From: an uncultured Clostridia bacterium
GTDB lineage: Bacteria > Bacillota > Clostridia > UBA1381
Length of the DNA: 29,875 nt
Direction of reading: 5' to 3'
Assembly: GCA_910579415.1 (NCBI GenBank)
Contig: CAJTUY010000004.1
Span: 1 to 29,875 of the forward strand
The position numbers and the translations under genes are program-made. Under the pieces are notes generated by a model. It worked only from the letters and a program-made list of their open reading frames with translations. It did not search any database and was not told the DNA's origin. Positions 7,625 through 15,441 of this stretch are shown piece after piece; the stretch's first letter is position 1; the number at the start of each line of letters is the position of its first letter.

Positions 7625-8725
7625 TTATTGTTCGTTATAAACGATTACGCCTTCGCCGTCACCGTTAATTACAACATTGCCTACGATTTCATCATTGCTG
7701 TTTAGCACATTGCCCTTTTCGTCAACATAAAATCCTTTTTCAGCAGCGTCGCTGATATCCTCATCTCTTACTATTTCTGTCATATCCTCACCGTCAATAG
7801 TAACCTCTGTGTTCTTTTCGCCCATATCATAGGTTTCTGCATTTTTTAGAGTTGATACGTCAACTCTCTGCGGCTGTGTTGTGCCGTAGTCATATATCTT
7901 CAGTCCAAATTCAACTGTACCTTCGTGACCGTTTCCGCTTAAAGTTGATGACGCTTCGGCATTTGTAAGTCTGCCTTCGCTGTCAACAGTGAATTTAAGT
8001 GACACGTTTTTGATAATCGGGTCTGTGCCGAACTGCATAAACGGGTCCTGGTATTCATCGTCCAGATAACGGTTGCTTACATTTATCGTTGAGAACATCG
8101 CGGAAAGTCCTGCGTTTACGACTTCCGGAATTTGTACCGCGTCAAGGTTCATTTCATAGCTTGATGAACCATCGTCGCCCGACACATATACAATGTTATT
8201 CTTTAAATCGCCGACAAATGTATCTGCAACAAGCTCTGTGAAACGGATTATCTTGTTCTGCATTTCCTTGTCGTCCTCATTATCGTTAACACCCATCAAA
8301 TCGAATGTACCGCAGTTGTAATATTCACCGTAACCCTCGTATACGCTTGATTCTTCGGTGCCGTCCGCGCGGTGATACACTGTTATTTTGTCGTTATCCT
8401 GCACATACTCTTCGTATTGAGTAGCTCCCATATAATGCTTATATGCTTCGGAGGTTTCGGATTTGTCTGTTCGGTTCAGCTTAACGTCACCGTTTCTGTC
8501 ATACAGCTCTTTAAATGTTGTTGTGTTAACATTTTCACCGTCGAGCAGTAATGCAACCCTGCATTCAGCAGTATAATTTTCATTCTGCATTAAACCCTTG
8601 ATTGCTGTCTTTCCGATTTCATAACCGTTTGAGGTGTTGTAGCTCGCAAATGCCGCACCTGTTAAAAGCGTTATGCCTACCGCCATTCCGATTGCTGTTG
8701 TCATTCTTTTCTTTGTTAGTTTCAT
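7625..8725 (-). CDS. Secreted protein of unknown function, first gene of the ABC/two-component unit
   Basis: The 366-residue product begins MKLTKKRM, then a hydrophobic stretch ending AAFAS, a Sec signal peptide with probable cleavage after residue 26-28. No lipobox cysteine is present. The mature part is acidic and mixed alpha/beta, with a repeated 'ASYNTSNGYEIGKTAIKGL' start, TAECRVALLLDGE, and a C-terminal run of short beta-type segments (DGEDMTEIV, VDEKGNVLNSNDEIVGNVVINGDG). I do not recognise a named family. Similar signal-peptide proteins accompany small ABC transporters in Clostridia (recollection, not a search). I start at ATG 8723-8725 because GAAAGGA lies about 9 bases upstream; an ATG at 8732-8734 is too close to it. 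It could be a ligand-binding or signal-modulating partner of the transporter and kinase; this is inference. Confidence 0.75.
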   Translation of the reverse strand: MKLTKKRMTTAIGMAVGITLLTGAAFASYNTSNGYEIGKTAIKGLMQNENYTAECRVALLLDGENVNTTTFKELYDRNGDVKLNRTDKSETSEAYKHYMGATQYEEYVQDNDKITVYHRADGTEESSVYEGYGEYYNCGTFDLMGVNDNEDDKEMQNKIIRFTELVADTFVGDLKNNIVYVSGDDGSSSYEMNLDAVQIPEVVNAGLSAMFSTINVSNRYLDDEYQDPFMQFGTDPIIKNVSLKFTVDSEGRLTNAEASSTLSGNGHEGTVEFGLKIYDYGTTQPQRVDVSTLKNAETYDMGEKNTEVTIDGEDMTEIVRDEDISDAAEKGFYVDEKGNVLNSNDEIVGNVVINGDGEGVIVYNEQ

Positions 8726-8830
8726 AATAATCATTCCTTTCTCATTCCGATTTCCTTTTTCCTATTAAATAAACCGTAAAGTACCTTACAAATATATCTT
8801 ATCAGCTCTTTATAAACATTATATAATACA

Positions 8831-8859
8831 ATTATAAATAATTTCTAAACAAATCTAAA
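8831..8859 (-). promoter_or_regulatory. Candidate promoter for the secreted-protein/ABC/TCS unit
   Basis: TTTAGA (8854-8859), 17 bp, TATAAT (8831-8836) on the minus strand. The surrounding 8760-8890 is extremely AT-rich, so other -10-like sequences exist (for example TATAAT nearer 8822) and the exact choice is uncertain. Confidence 0.35.
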
Positions 8860-8889
8860 TAAATTATAAATTTTTAAAAAAATTAAAAA

Positions 8890-8915
8890 TAAAAAGGACG
8901 CAAAGTCCTTTTTTA
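8890..8915 (-). terminator. Intrinsic terminator after divIVA
   Basis: On the minus strand the divIVA stop is followed at once by a stem AAAGGAC pairing with GTCCTTT around a TTTGC loop, then a T-rich tail (TTTTATTTTTAA). It ends the hlyD-to-divIVA cluster. Confidence 0.75.
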
Positions 8916-9356
8916 TCAGTCCAGATTATCAAGCATTTTTATTACGCTTTCACAGTTGGTTTTAACGCGCGCTTTATACTGGTCTATCTCCTGTTTAACA
9001 GCGAGCATTTCACGATGACGCTTCATATGCTCGTCATCAATCTGACGCGCAAGGTGCGACGCGTCAAGCTTAGCCTTGTTTATAATTGCATTGGCCTCCG
9101 CTTCGGCATTACGTTTTGTATCCTCCGCCGCCATACGCGCCATTTCAATGGACTTCTGCATGGTTGCTTCTATCTGTTTATAACGGTCCACCGTTTCTGT
9201 AAGAAGCCCGATTTTATCCCTGAGCGACTGATTTTCCTTAAACAGCAGCTCATAATCCTGTATCACAACGTCAAGAAAATCATCAACCTCGTCACAGCTG
9301 TACCCTTTTATTTTCTTTTCAAATTCCTTATTCTGAATATCTATTGGTCTAAGCAA
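8916..9356 (-). CDS. divIVA: DivIVA-domain cell division/polarity protein
   Basis: The 146-residue protein begins with the diagnostic DivIVA membrane-targeting segment: LRPIDIQNKEFEKKIKGYSC, then DEVDDFLDVV (residues 2-31). The rest is a long coiled coil (about 35-145, heptads with ETVDRYKQIEATMQKSIEMA). DivIVA senses negatively curved membrane at septa and poles and recruits division or wall-growth factors. It starts with TTG at 9354-9356, which has an excellent AGGAGG site 8 bases upstream and no competing ATG. It is short for a DivIVA but complete. It is the last gene of the yggS-sepF-ylmH-divIVA cluster and is followed by a terminator. Confidence 0.9.
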   Translation of the reverse strand: MLRPIDIQNKEFEKKIKGYSCDEVDDFLDVVIQDYELLFKENQSLRDKIGLLTETVDRYKQIEATMQKSIEMARMAAEDTKRNAEAEANAIINKAKLDASHLARQIDDEHMKRHREMLAVKQEIDQYKARVKTNCESVIKMLDNLD

Positions 9357-9408
9357 GCCGTTCTCCTCCTTTACTGCGCCGCCTCAAATCGTAAGCATGT
9401 TATCGCCT

Positions 9409-10155
9409 CTAAATAAATTTTTCCACTGTTATATGCAGTCTGCCTTTACTTGTTTTCTGACCTGTTTCCTTTAAAACAAATCTGCCGTAACCTTTTACCG
9501 ATATTAAATCTCCCTCGTTTATCTGCTTTGAACGGTCAGCCGTTTCCCTGTGATTTACTTTTACGCTGCCGCCTGAAATCAGATTTTCGGATACTGCGCG
9601 CGAAACATTCAGCGCTGCTGCTGTTACAGCATCAAGACGTACTGATGCAGACACACATGTTTTTTCCATTGTATTCGGCTTTGGTACGGTAAATTCCTCC
9701 GCTTTATATATTTTTACCCCTATATTAGCTATTTTAGTAATATTTCTTACAGCGTATTCGGCAATGTCGCTCATAAGAACCGCATACGCGCCGTTATCAT
9801 CTACAAGAATATCGCCTGTTTTTGAGCGTTCAAACCCCAGCGACATCAGCGTACCGAGATAGTCACGATGTGTAAGAGTTCTGAATTTCGGCGCGTCAAT
9901 ACGCACTGCCGATATGGGAAACGCTTCCGGCTTAGCCTCATCCCATTCCGGAAACACGCCGAAAATCCTGCGCTCAGCTCCCTCATAACCGCCGAAAAAC
10001 ATAGTATTATACCCATACGGCACGGAAAAATCATCTTCTATAACCGCCGCCTGAGCGCCGTCCAGAAACGCCGAAAACTTGGCTTCGCAATGCTTGTCGC
10101 ACAACGTAAACAAATCCTGAGTCCTTGCTAAAAGTAACTTTTTATCCGTATACAT
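9409..10155 (-). CDS. ylmH: S4-domain RNA-binding protein, YlmH family
   Basis: The 248-residue protein has the YlmH layout: an N-terminal alpha/beta region (about 1-100, including a Tyr/Gly-rich segment and DYLGTLMSLGFERSKTGDI) and a C-terminal S4 RNA-binding domain (about 175-245, ASVRLDAVTAAALNVSR then GGSVKVNHRET and INEGDLISVKGYGRF). YlmH-type proteins bind ribosomal RNA and have been linked to rescue of stalled ribosomes. The gene is conserved between sepF and divIVA in Gram-positives. Start ATG at 10155 has GAGG 5 bases upstream. A hairpin terminator at 10168-10207 separates it from sepF, so expression may be reduced relative to the upstream genes or may use a separate promoter. Confidence 0.9.
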   Translation of the reverse strand: MYTDKKLLLARTQDLFTLCDKHCEAKFSAFLDGAQAAVIEDDFSVPYGYNTMFFGGYEGAERRIFGVFPEWDEAKPEAFPISAVRIDAPKFRTLTHRDYLGTLMSLGFERSKTGDILVDDNGAYAVLMSDIAEYAVRNITKIANIGVKIYKAEEFTVPKPNTMEKTCVSASVRLDAVTAAALNVSRAVSENLISGGSVKVNHRETADRSKQINEGDLISVKGYGRFVLKETGQKTSKGRLHITVEKFI

Positions 10156-10167
10156 ATTAACCTCAAT

Positions 10168-10207
10168 AAAAAGAAAGGACTGTCTGCGCTGTGACGCAAG
10201 CAGTCCT
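10168..10207 (-). terminator. Hairpin terminator or attenuator between sepF and ylmH
   Basis: On the minus strand AGGACTG (10201-10207) pairs with CAGTCCT (10176-10182), extended by GCG/CGC inside, and is followed by TTCTTTTTATT. It lies inside the division cluster, so it probably acts as a partial terminator setting the sepF to ylmH ratio. Confidence 0.6.
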
Positions 10208-10215
10208 ACGCTTTT

Positions 10216-10671
10216 TTACATATTCCAGTCAAAGGAATTTCTTGTCTGCTCTCTTAAATTATCGCCTGTAATGTCAATGCTCTTGGGTGCCGCGACAAAA
10301 ACAAAGCCCGAAACACGTCTTACATTACCGCTCACACCGTAAGCCGCGCCGGATACAAAATCAATAACGCGTCTTGCGTCTTTATCATCAAGATTTCCGA
10401 CATCAAAAATAACAAGTCTTCCGCCCTTAATCTCATCGGCAATGCCGGTTGATTCATCAAAGCTTGAAGGCTTCATAATTCTTATTCTTGATGATGTACC
10501 CGGATTTATAGGTACCACCTTGCTTGATGTATTTTTTCTTGCAAACGACATTCCTCTCGGAGTGCGGACGTCCTCTTCTATTTCGTCCTCTTCGTCATAG
10601 TATTCGTCATCATAATAATCATCTTCCGTTTCAATTCCGATAAAGCTCTTTATTGAATTCAAAAAACTCAT
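10216..10671 (-). CDS. sepF: Cell division protein SepF
   Basis: This 151-residue protein arches FtsZ filaments onto the membrane at the division site. The N-terminal MSFLNSIKSFIGI helix is the membrane-binding amphipathic anchor. An acidic low-complexity linker follows (about 16-35, rich in Asp, Glu and Tyr). The core SepF domain (about 60-145) has RIMKPSSFDE, GGRLVIFDVGNLDDKDARRVIDFVSGAAYG and FVFVAAPKSIDI, matching the family throughout. Length is typical. It lies 21 bp after yggS in the same direction and is followed by a hairpin. No ftsZ is in the window; SepF acts with FtsZ encoded elsewhere. Confidence 0.95.
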   Translation of the reverse strand: MSFLNSIKSFIGIETEDDYYDDEYYDEEDEIEEDVRTPRGMSFARKNTSSKVVPINPGTSSRIRIMKPSSFDESTGIADEIKGGRLVIFDVGNLDDKDARRVIDFVSGAAYGVSGNVRRVSGFVFVAAPKSIDITGDNLREQTRNSFDWNM

Positions 10672-10692
10672 GTTCCCCGTTTCCCTTTCTTA

Positions 10693-11388
10693 TTATTTTA
10701 GAGAATAATCTCTGTAACCAAAAATGGCACTGCCTATACGAACCATATTGCTTCCGTGTTCAATGGCAGTTTCATAGTCCCCACTCATCCCCATAGATAA
10801 GTATTCCATACTAACATTATCGTATGTTTTGTGCTGTATGTCAACAAAAAGTTGTCGTATGTTATCAAAATGTAATATATTCGTAACAGAATTGTCGGTT
10901 TTTGGCGCAACAGTCATAAGACCTTTTACTCTTACATGGTTCAATTTACCTGCATATACAAGTAATTCCTCAACCTCATCCTTACTCACACCCGATTTTG
11001 TGGCTTCACCCGAAATATTAACCTGAATAAGAATATCCATCACAAGATTATGCTTTTCTGCCTGACGCTCTATCTCATCCATAAGATGCACGGAATCTAC
11101 CGAATGAATAAGACAAACCTTATCTATTACATATTTAACCTTATTCGTCTGCAAATGACCTATCAGATGCCATTTTACGGGAAGAACATCACAGAACTTA
11201 TCTCTTACCTCCTGCGGTTTATTTTCACCGATGTCCGTTACACCGTTTTTAATAGCTTCATTCATCATTTCGGCAGGGTGCGTTTTCGTCACTGCGATAA
11301 GCGTTATATCCCCGCGCTTTCTTCCGCTCCTTTCGGCGGCGACAGTTATTTTACGTTCAACCTCTTTCAGGCGTTCCTCTATACTCAA
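10693..11388 (-). CDS. yggS: YggS/PLPBP-family pyridoxal-phosphate homeostasis protein
   Basis: The 231-residue single-domain PLP-binding TIM barrel of the YggS/YlmE family controls free pyridoxal phosphate and amino-acid/keto-acid balance. The Schiff-base lysine lies in ITLIAVTKTHPAEMM. Other family marks are IGENKPQEVRDK, WHLIGHLQTNKVKY, SVDSVHLMDEI, DILIQVNISGEATKSG, VKGLMTVAP and LSMGMSGDYETAIEHGSNMVRIGSAIFG, the last forming the phosphate pocket. The start is TTG at 11386-11388. Its GGGAG site overlaps the stop of the upstream HlyD-like gene, suggesting translational coupling. Conserved neighbour of sepF in Gram-positives. Confidence 0.95.
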   Translation of the reverse strand: MSIEERLKEVERKITVAAERSGRKRGDITLIAVTKTHPAEMMNEAIKNGVTDIGENKPQEVRDKFCDVLPVKWHLIGHLQTNKVKYVIDKVCLIHSVDSVHLMDEIERQAEKHNLVMDILIQVNISGEATKSGVSKDEVEELLVYAGKLNHVRVKGLMTVAPKTDNSVTNILHFDNIRQLFVDIQHKTYDNVSMEYLSMGMSGDYETAIEHGSNMVRIGSAIFGYRDYSLK

Positions 11389-11401
11389 AACACATCACTC
11401 C

Positions 11402-12583
11402 CTATCTTTCGCCGACTACTATTCTTGACATCTGCGAAAGCTTATTTTCCGCTCCGTCGGCAGTATCCACAATGGCATAACCGCCGTCAGTATCGGTAAA
11501 CAGAACATCACAATAACAGTCGTACTGCCTGTTTCCGTTTATTCCTATAACCTTTTGTTTGCCACTGTCTTCCGTACGGACTGCATGTACAGGTATTTTA
11601 TATCCGTCATAGCTTTCAAAAATCAAATCAACATCCACAAGCCTGTACGAAAATGCGCTTTCAAGATATTCAGGGCATTTTACCGTAACAACCCTGCGTC
11701 CGCCATATTCTTCCGATATAGTGCTGATACTTCCCTTTACCTCCGCATCAGCCATATTGTTAAAACGCAGCTTTACGCTATCGCCCGTATTTCTGCCGTC
11801 CAGCATATCGGAAGGAATACTCATCATAACATACCATACATGATTATTTACGATTTTACAGACCTCGCCGCCTGCATCAACCCTACTGCTGATTTTACGC
11901 ACCTTCGGTGACTGCGACAGCGACTCAAAATACGGAACGTCATAACTCTCGGTCTGGGATGGTACAAGAATTGTTTCATACCCATCGACATATGACGTGA
12001 ACACTCCTGAAATCTGCGCATAAATATCGTCCTTCAAAACTCCTATGGTTTCTAAAATCTGCGTTTTCTGCGCATCAAGCTCCGCCAGCGTACCTGCCGA
12101 TAATCCGTTGTTTGCCCTCAGACTGTTAATATCGCGCTTATAACGCGCTATCGACAAAATGTCATTGTCCTGCGCCGCATCAATTATATCATTTTCACGG
12201 CGATAGATACTGCTTTCAACATTGGTGGCATCCAAATCTGACAGCGAATGTACACTTTCGTCTGACTCCGCTTTTTTTATCTTATTATCAACAACCTTAA
12301 GTTCCTTTATACTGTCTTCCGACACATCACCGTAAAACAGCGAACCAATATTGCTGTCCTTTGAAACGCGGCTGCCTTCACTTACCGAATGATAGACCGT
12401 ACCTGCGCTTCGCGTATACATAACCCATTCATCACGCACAATAAAACCATTGGTATTTATCGCGTTTTCCTGAGTTATATATTCAAGCTTTTGCGTTTTT
12501 ACGGGAGAAAAGGCATAATTTATACCATAACCTACCATAGCCGCAACTGTTATTCCCAAAACTATGATAAAGAATTTCTTCAT
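11402..12583 (-). CDS. HlyD-like membrane-anchored adaptor of the sepF cluster
   Basis: The 393-residue protein has one N-terminal transmembrane helix (about 3-25, MKKFFIIVLG...) and a long extracellular part. That part has a biotinyl/lipoyl-like half (SAGTVYHSVSEGSRVSKDSNIGSLFYG, about 58-90), a helical coiled-coil hairpin (about 95-190, KKAESDESVHSLSDL...DAQKTQILETIG), then a second lipoyl half and a beta-barrel (GGEVCKIVNNHVWYVMMSI). This is the membrane-fusion (HlyD/RND adaptor) fold without any transporter partner nearby. In Clostridia an HlyD-like gene is often found upstream of yggS-sepF (recollection). ATG at 12583 has AGAGG 8 bases upstream, and the gene has its own promoter at 12617-12645. 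It probably works in envelope or division processes; function is inferred. Confidence 0.8.
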   Translation of the reverse strand: MKKFFIIVLGITVAAMVGYGINYAFSPVKTQKLEYITQENAINTNGFIVRDEWVMYTRSAGTVYHSVSEGSRVSKDSNIGSLFYGDVSEDSIKELKVVDNKIKKAESDESVHSLSDLDATNVESSIYRRENDIIDAAQDNDILSIARYKRDINSLRANNGLSAGTLAELDAQKTQILETIGVLKDDIYAQISGVFTSYVDGYETILVPSQTESYDVPYFESLSQSPKVRKISSRVDAGGEVCKIVNNHVWYVMMSIPSDMLDGRNTGDSVKLRFNNMADAEVKGSISTISEEYGGRRVVTVKCPEYLESAFSYRLVDVDLIFESYDGYKIPVHAVRTEDSGKQKVIGINGNRQYDCYCDVLFTDTDGGYAIVDTADGAENKLSQMSRIVVGER

Positions 12584-12616
12584 CTATATATCCTCTTATT
12601 TGTATTCTTATCTTAC

Positions 12617-12645
12617 ATTATATAATTTTTTTCGACTGATTACAA
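12617..12645 (-). promoter_or_regulatory. Promoter of the hlyD-yggS-sepF cluster
   Basis: Minus strand TTGTAA (12640-12645), 17 bp, TATAAT (12617-12622). The -35 begins about 10 bp beyond the stop codon of the patatin gene, with no visible terminator between them, so some read-through from the patatin unit is likely. Confidence 0.7.
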
Positions 12646-12654
12646 TAGCACATC

Positions 12655-13695
12655 TCATTTTTCCTCAGAAAAATACTTTATCGCCGATGCGGCGCGTCTG
12701 CATGCAGGAAACAGCGGCAGGGCATTAACCTTATTGCGTATAATATAAGATGTTATCGCTTTATCTCCGAGTTTAAGTATCTTTTCAAATGCACTGTCAG
12801 CGCTGTCGAGCGTTTTTTCATATTCGCGATATGCGCTGAGTGTCGCTTCCGCAAGGTCATAAACACTGTAAATGCAATACTTGTCAATATCAAATATTTC
12901 AGCCGCCGCTTCCAAGTCTGAAATAAGCTTCTGTGAATATGTCTTTCTTGCCATACGCATGCTTTCTGAAATCACGGCATATTTTTCACCCTCAATTCTT
13001 CCAAAAGCGCGCATACATCCGATATATCCCGAACGGATACTGCGGCGTATCCCGTCGGAATTAACCTCTGCAATGCCCGTTTCAGGGTGTTCAAATACAA
13101 TTTCAATTACGTTTTTACCGCTTAAATCAATATCGGTATTCAGTCCTATTCCCTTTATATCCACAGAGATAATATTTTTCATGTTACGCTTTGCAAGCAT
13201 ATTAACCGGCATATTATTAGATACGCCGCCGTCAATCAGTATATCTCCGTCAACTCTGCGCGCCTTGACTCCCGGCACACACGCGCTCGCCATAATATAA
13301 TCTATCAGCTTCCCATGAGGTATCTCCGACTTAAATTTACATATACCGCCTTTATCGCGGAGCGAAAACGCCGCCATCCCGAAATCCACAGGTGATTTTC
13401 TAATTTTATCCTCATTAACCACCTTTCTTAACAGGCTTTCCAGAGGCTTCATATCGGCAATTCCGTCCTTTAAAATATCTGTTGAGGGAGATACAATATC
13501 CTCAGGACGTATTTCGCGCCACAGCTTTTCCGCGCTCTTATAATCCCCCTGAGCAAACATAGCGCCGTTTATTGCGCCTATGGAAGTTCCTGCTATTGCA
13601 GTAATTTTTATATTCATTTCCATAAGCGCCTGCCATACGCCTATCTGATATGCGCCGCGCATACCGCCGCCTGCCAGAACAAGACCGTAGTCCAT
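12655..13695 (-). CDS. Patatin-like phospholipase (RssA-like)
   Basis: The 346-residue cytoplasmic serine lipase/acyl hydrolase has a Ser-Asp catalytic dyad. The oxyanion-hole motif GGGMRG is at 9-14, the nucleophile elbow GTSIG holds Ser38, and the catalytic Asp155 is in the DGGVSNNMP segment. The N-terminal 200 residues fit bacterial patatins such as RssA and YlbK. The C-terminal 130 residues are helical and not assignable. No signal peptide is present, so it should act on inner-leaflet membrane lipids or a cytosolic ester. The gene starts 24 bp after the ABC exporter stop in the same direction, so a shared transcript is likely; a functional link (lipid remodelling with an exporter) is only a guess. 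Confidence 0.9.
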   Translation of the reverse strand: MDYGLVLAGGGMRGAYQIGVWQALMEMNIKITAIAGTSIGAINGAMFAQGDYKSAEKLWREIRPEDIVSPSTDILKDGIADMKPLESLLRKVVNEDKIRKSPVDFGMAAFSLRDKGGICKFKSEIPHGKLIDYIMASACVPGVKARRVDGDILIDGGVSNNMPVNMLAKRNMKNIISVDIKGIGLNTDIDLSGKNVIEIVFEHPETGIAEVNSDGIRRSIRSGYIGCMRAFGRIEGEKYAVISESMRMARKTYSQKLISDLEAAAEIFDIDKYCIYSVYDLAEATLSAYREYEKTLDSADSAFEKILKLGDKAITSYIIRNKVNALPLFPACRRAASAIKYFSEEK

Positions 13696-13719
13696 ATATG
13701 CCGCCTCCCTGTAAAATTA

Positions 13720-15441
13720 TTAACTGTTATACAGTTTTGCGTAAAAACCGCCCTTTTTAAGCAGCTCATCATGAGTTCCCTGTTCCACAATTTTACCGTT
13801 ATCCATAACAAGTATCAAATCAGCCTCACGTATTGTTGACAAACGATGCGCGATAATAAAGCTTGTTCTGCCCTCCATCATTTTAAAAAAAGCTCGCTGT
13901 ATTCTCTGCTCTGTCATAGTATCAACATTTGAAGTCGCTTCATCAAGTATAAGCACACGCGGATTTGAAAGCATGGCACGCGCAATGGTAAGAAGCTGTT
14001 TCTGTCCGCCCGACAAATTTCCTCCGTCTTCCGTTATCATAGTATCATAACCGTCAGGTAAACGTCTTATGAAGCTGTCCGCAGAAGACGCCTTTGCCGC
14101 AGCAATAACCTCCTCATCTGTTGCATCTTCCTTTCCGTATGCTATATTTTCTCTTACAGTACCCGTAAACAGCCACGTATCCTGCAAAACCATACCGAAA
14201 TTACGTCTTAAACTGTCGCGCGTCACAGAGTTTATATTCTGTCCGTCAACTATAATCGCGCCGCCCGAAACATCATAGAAATTCATTAACAGATTTACAA
14301 TCGTCGTCTTTCCTGCGCCGGTAGGACCTACTATTGCTACGCGCTGTCCTTTTTTAGCAGTAATATTGAGATTTTTTATAAGCTCTCTGTTTTCATCATA
14401 TGAGAAATCGACGTCCTTAAATACTACCTCTCCATCATTAACCTGAAGCTCCCGTCTTCTGCTGTCATCCTCCTCAGGAGGAATATCGGAAAGCGCAAAT
14501 ATTCTTGCCGCAGCCGCCTGTGCCGACTGAAGCTGTGTAAGTACGCTCGTCATATCATTTATCGGGCGCGCAAACTGAGTAGCATAAATCAGAAAGCTCG
14601 ATATTATACCGACGCTCAGATGTCCCATAACTGCCGCCATGCCGCCAAGCACTCCGACAGAAATATAAGCCAGATTATTTATATAACGCGTAGTCGGATT
14701 TACAAGCGACGAATAGAACTGCGCCTTCTGACCGCAGTCATAAAGACGGCTGTTAATTTCTGCGAATTTTTCTCCGCTTCTGTCCTCATAGCCGTACGCT
14801 TTAACAACCTTTAAATTACCGAGTGTTTCTGACACATATCCGTTAAGCTCACCCACCGTCTGAGCCTGCATGCGAAACATTTTACCTGAATTTGTTGCAA
14901 TTGCCTTTGAAACGAATATACATATTATTGTTATAACAATAATGCACAGCGTAATACGCCAGTTAAGCATAAACATTATAACAAGCGAGCCTATTACAGT
15001 TACAAGCCCTGAAAAAAACTGGGTTATACCCTGTAAAAGTCCTTCCGATACAGCGTCAACATCATTTGTCAGACGGCTTATAATATCGCCGTGAGAATGA
15101 TTGTCAAAAAATTTAAGCGGAAGACGTGATATACTCAGAAAAGCGTCTGTACGCATTTTTTCAATTGTTCTGTTGGACAGTATATTTGTAAACACCGTCA
15201 TTCCCCATGTAAAAAACGCATTCAGAATATATACGCTTAAAAGTATTCCCGAAAATTTAAGCACCATCTGAAAATCGACATTTCCCTCTCCGTGTATAAA
15301 ATCAATGGCACGTCCCGAAAGATACGGTGCGGCAAGCATAAATATATTTGCCAGAATTGCCGATATTATAAGAAGAATAAGGTATCTTTTATTGTCTGCA
15401 ATATATGAATACAGTCTTTGAAGTGTTCCTTTCTTTTTCAT
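13720..15441 (-). CDS. ABC exporter subunit with canonical ATPase site
   Basis: The 573-residue half-transporter has a six-helix transmembrane domain (about 20-310) and a nucleotide-binding domain (about 330-573). The ATPase has Walker A GPTGAGKTT, Q-loop MVLQDTWLFTG, signature LSGGQKQLLTIARA, Walker B VLILDEATSNVD with catalytic Glu, and switch His in IIAHRLSTI. I start at ATG 15439-15441, which overlaps the upstream stop by one base (TGATG) and has AGGAGG 10 bases upstream. The longer frame (from 15474) would begin inside the upstream gene. It is the catalytically competent half of a heterodimer with the preceding gene. Family members export drugs, peptides or lipids; the substrate is not readable. 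Confidence 0.92.
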   Translation of the reverse strand: MKKKGTLQRLYSYIADNKRYLILLIISAILANIFMLAAPYLSGRAIDFIHGEGNVDFQMVLKFSGILLSVYILNAFFTWGMTVFTNILSNRTIEKMRTDAFLSISRLPLKFFDNHSHGDIISRLTNDVDAVSEGLLQGITQFFSGLVTVIGSLVIMFMLNWRITLCIIVITIICIFVSKAIATNSGKMFRMQAQTVGELNGYVSETLGNLKVVKAYGYEDRSGEKFAEINSRLYDCGQKAQFYSSLVNPTTRYINNLAYISVGVLGGMAAVMGHLSVGIISSFLIYATQFARPINDMTSVLTQLQSAQAAAARIFALSDIPPEEDDSRRRELQVNDGEVVFKDVDFSYDENRELIKNLNITAKKGQRVAIVGPTGAGKTTIVNLLMNFYDVSGGAIIVDGQNINSVTRDSLRRNFGMVLQDTWLFTGTVRENIAYGKEDATDEEVIAAAKASSADSFIRRLPDGYDTMITEDGGNLSGGQKQLLTIARAMLSNPRVLILDEATSNVDTMTEQRIQRAFFKMMEGRTSFIIAHRLSTIREADLILVMDNGKIVEQGTHDELLKKGGFYAKLYNS

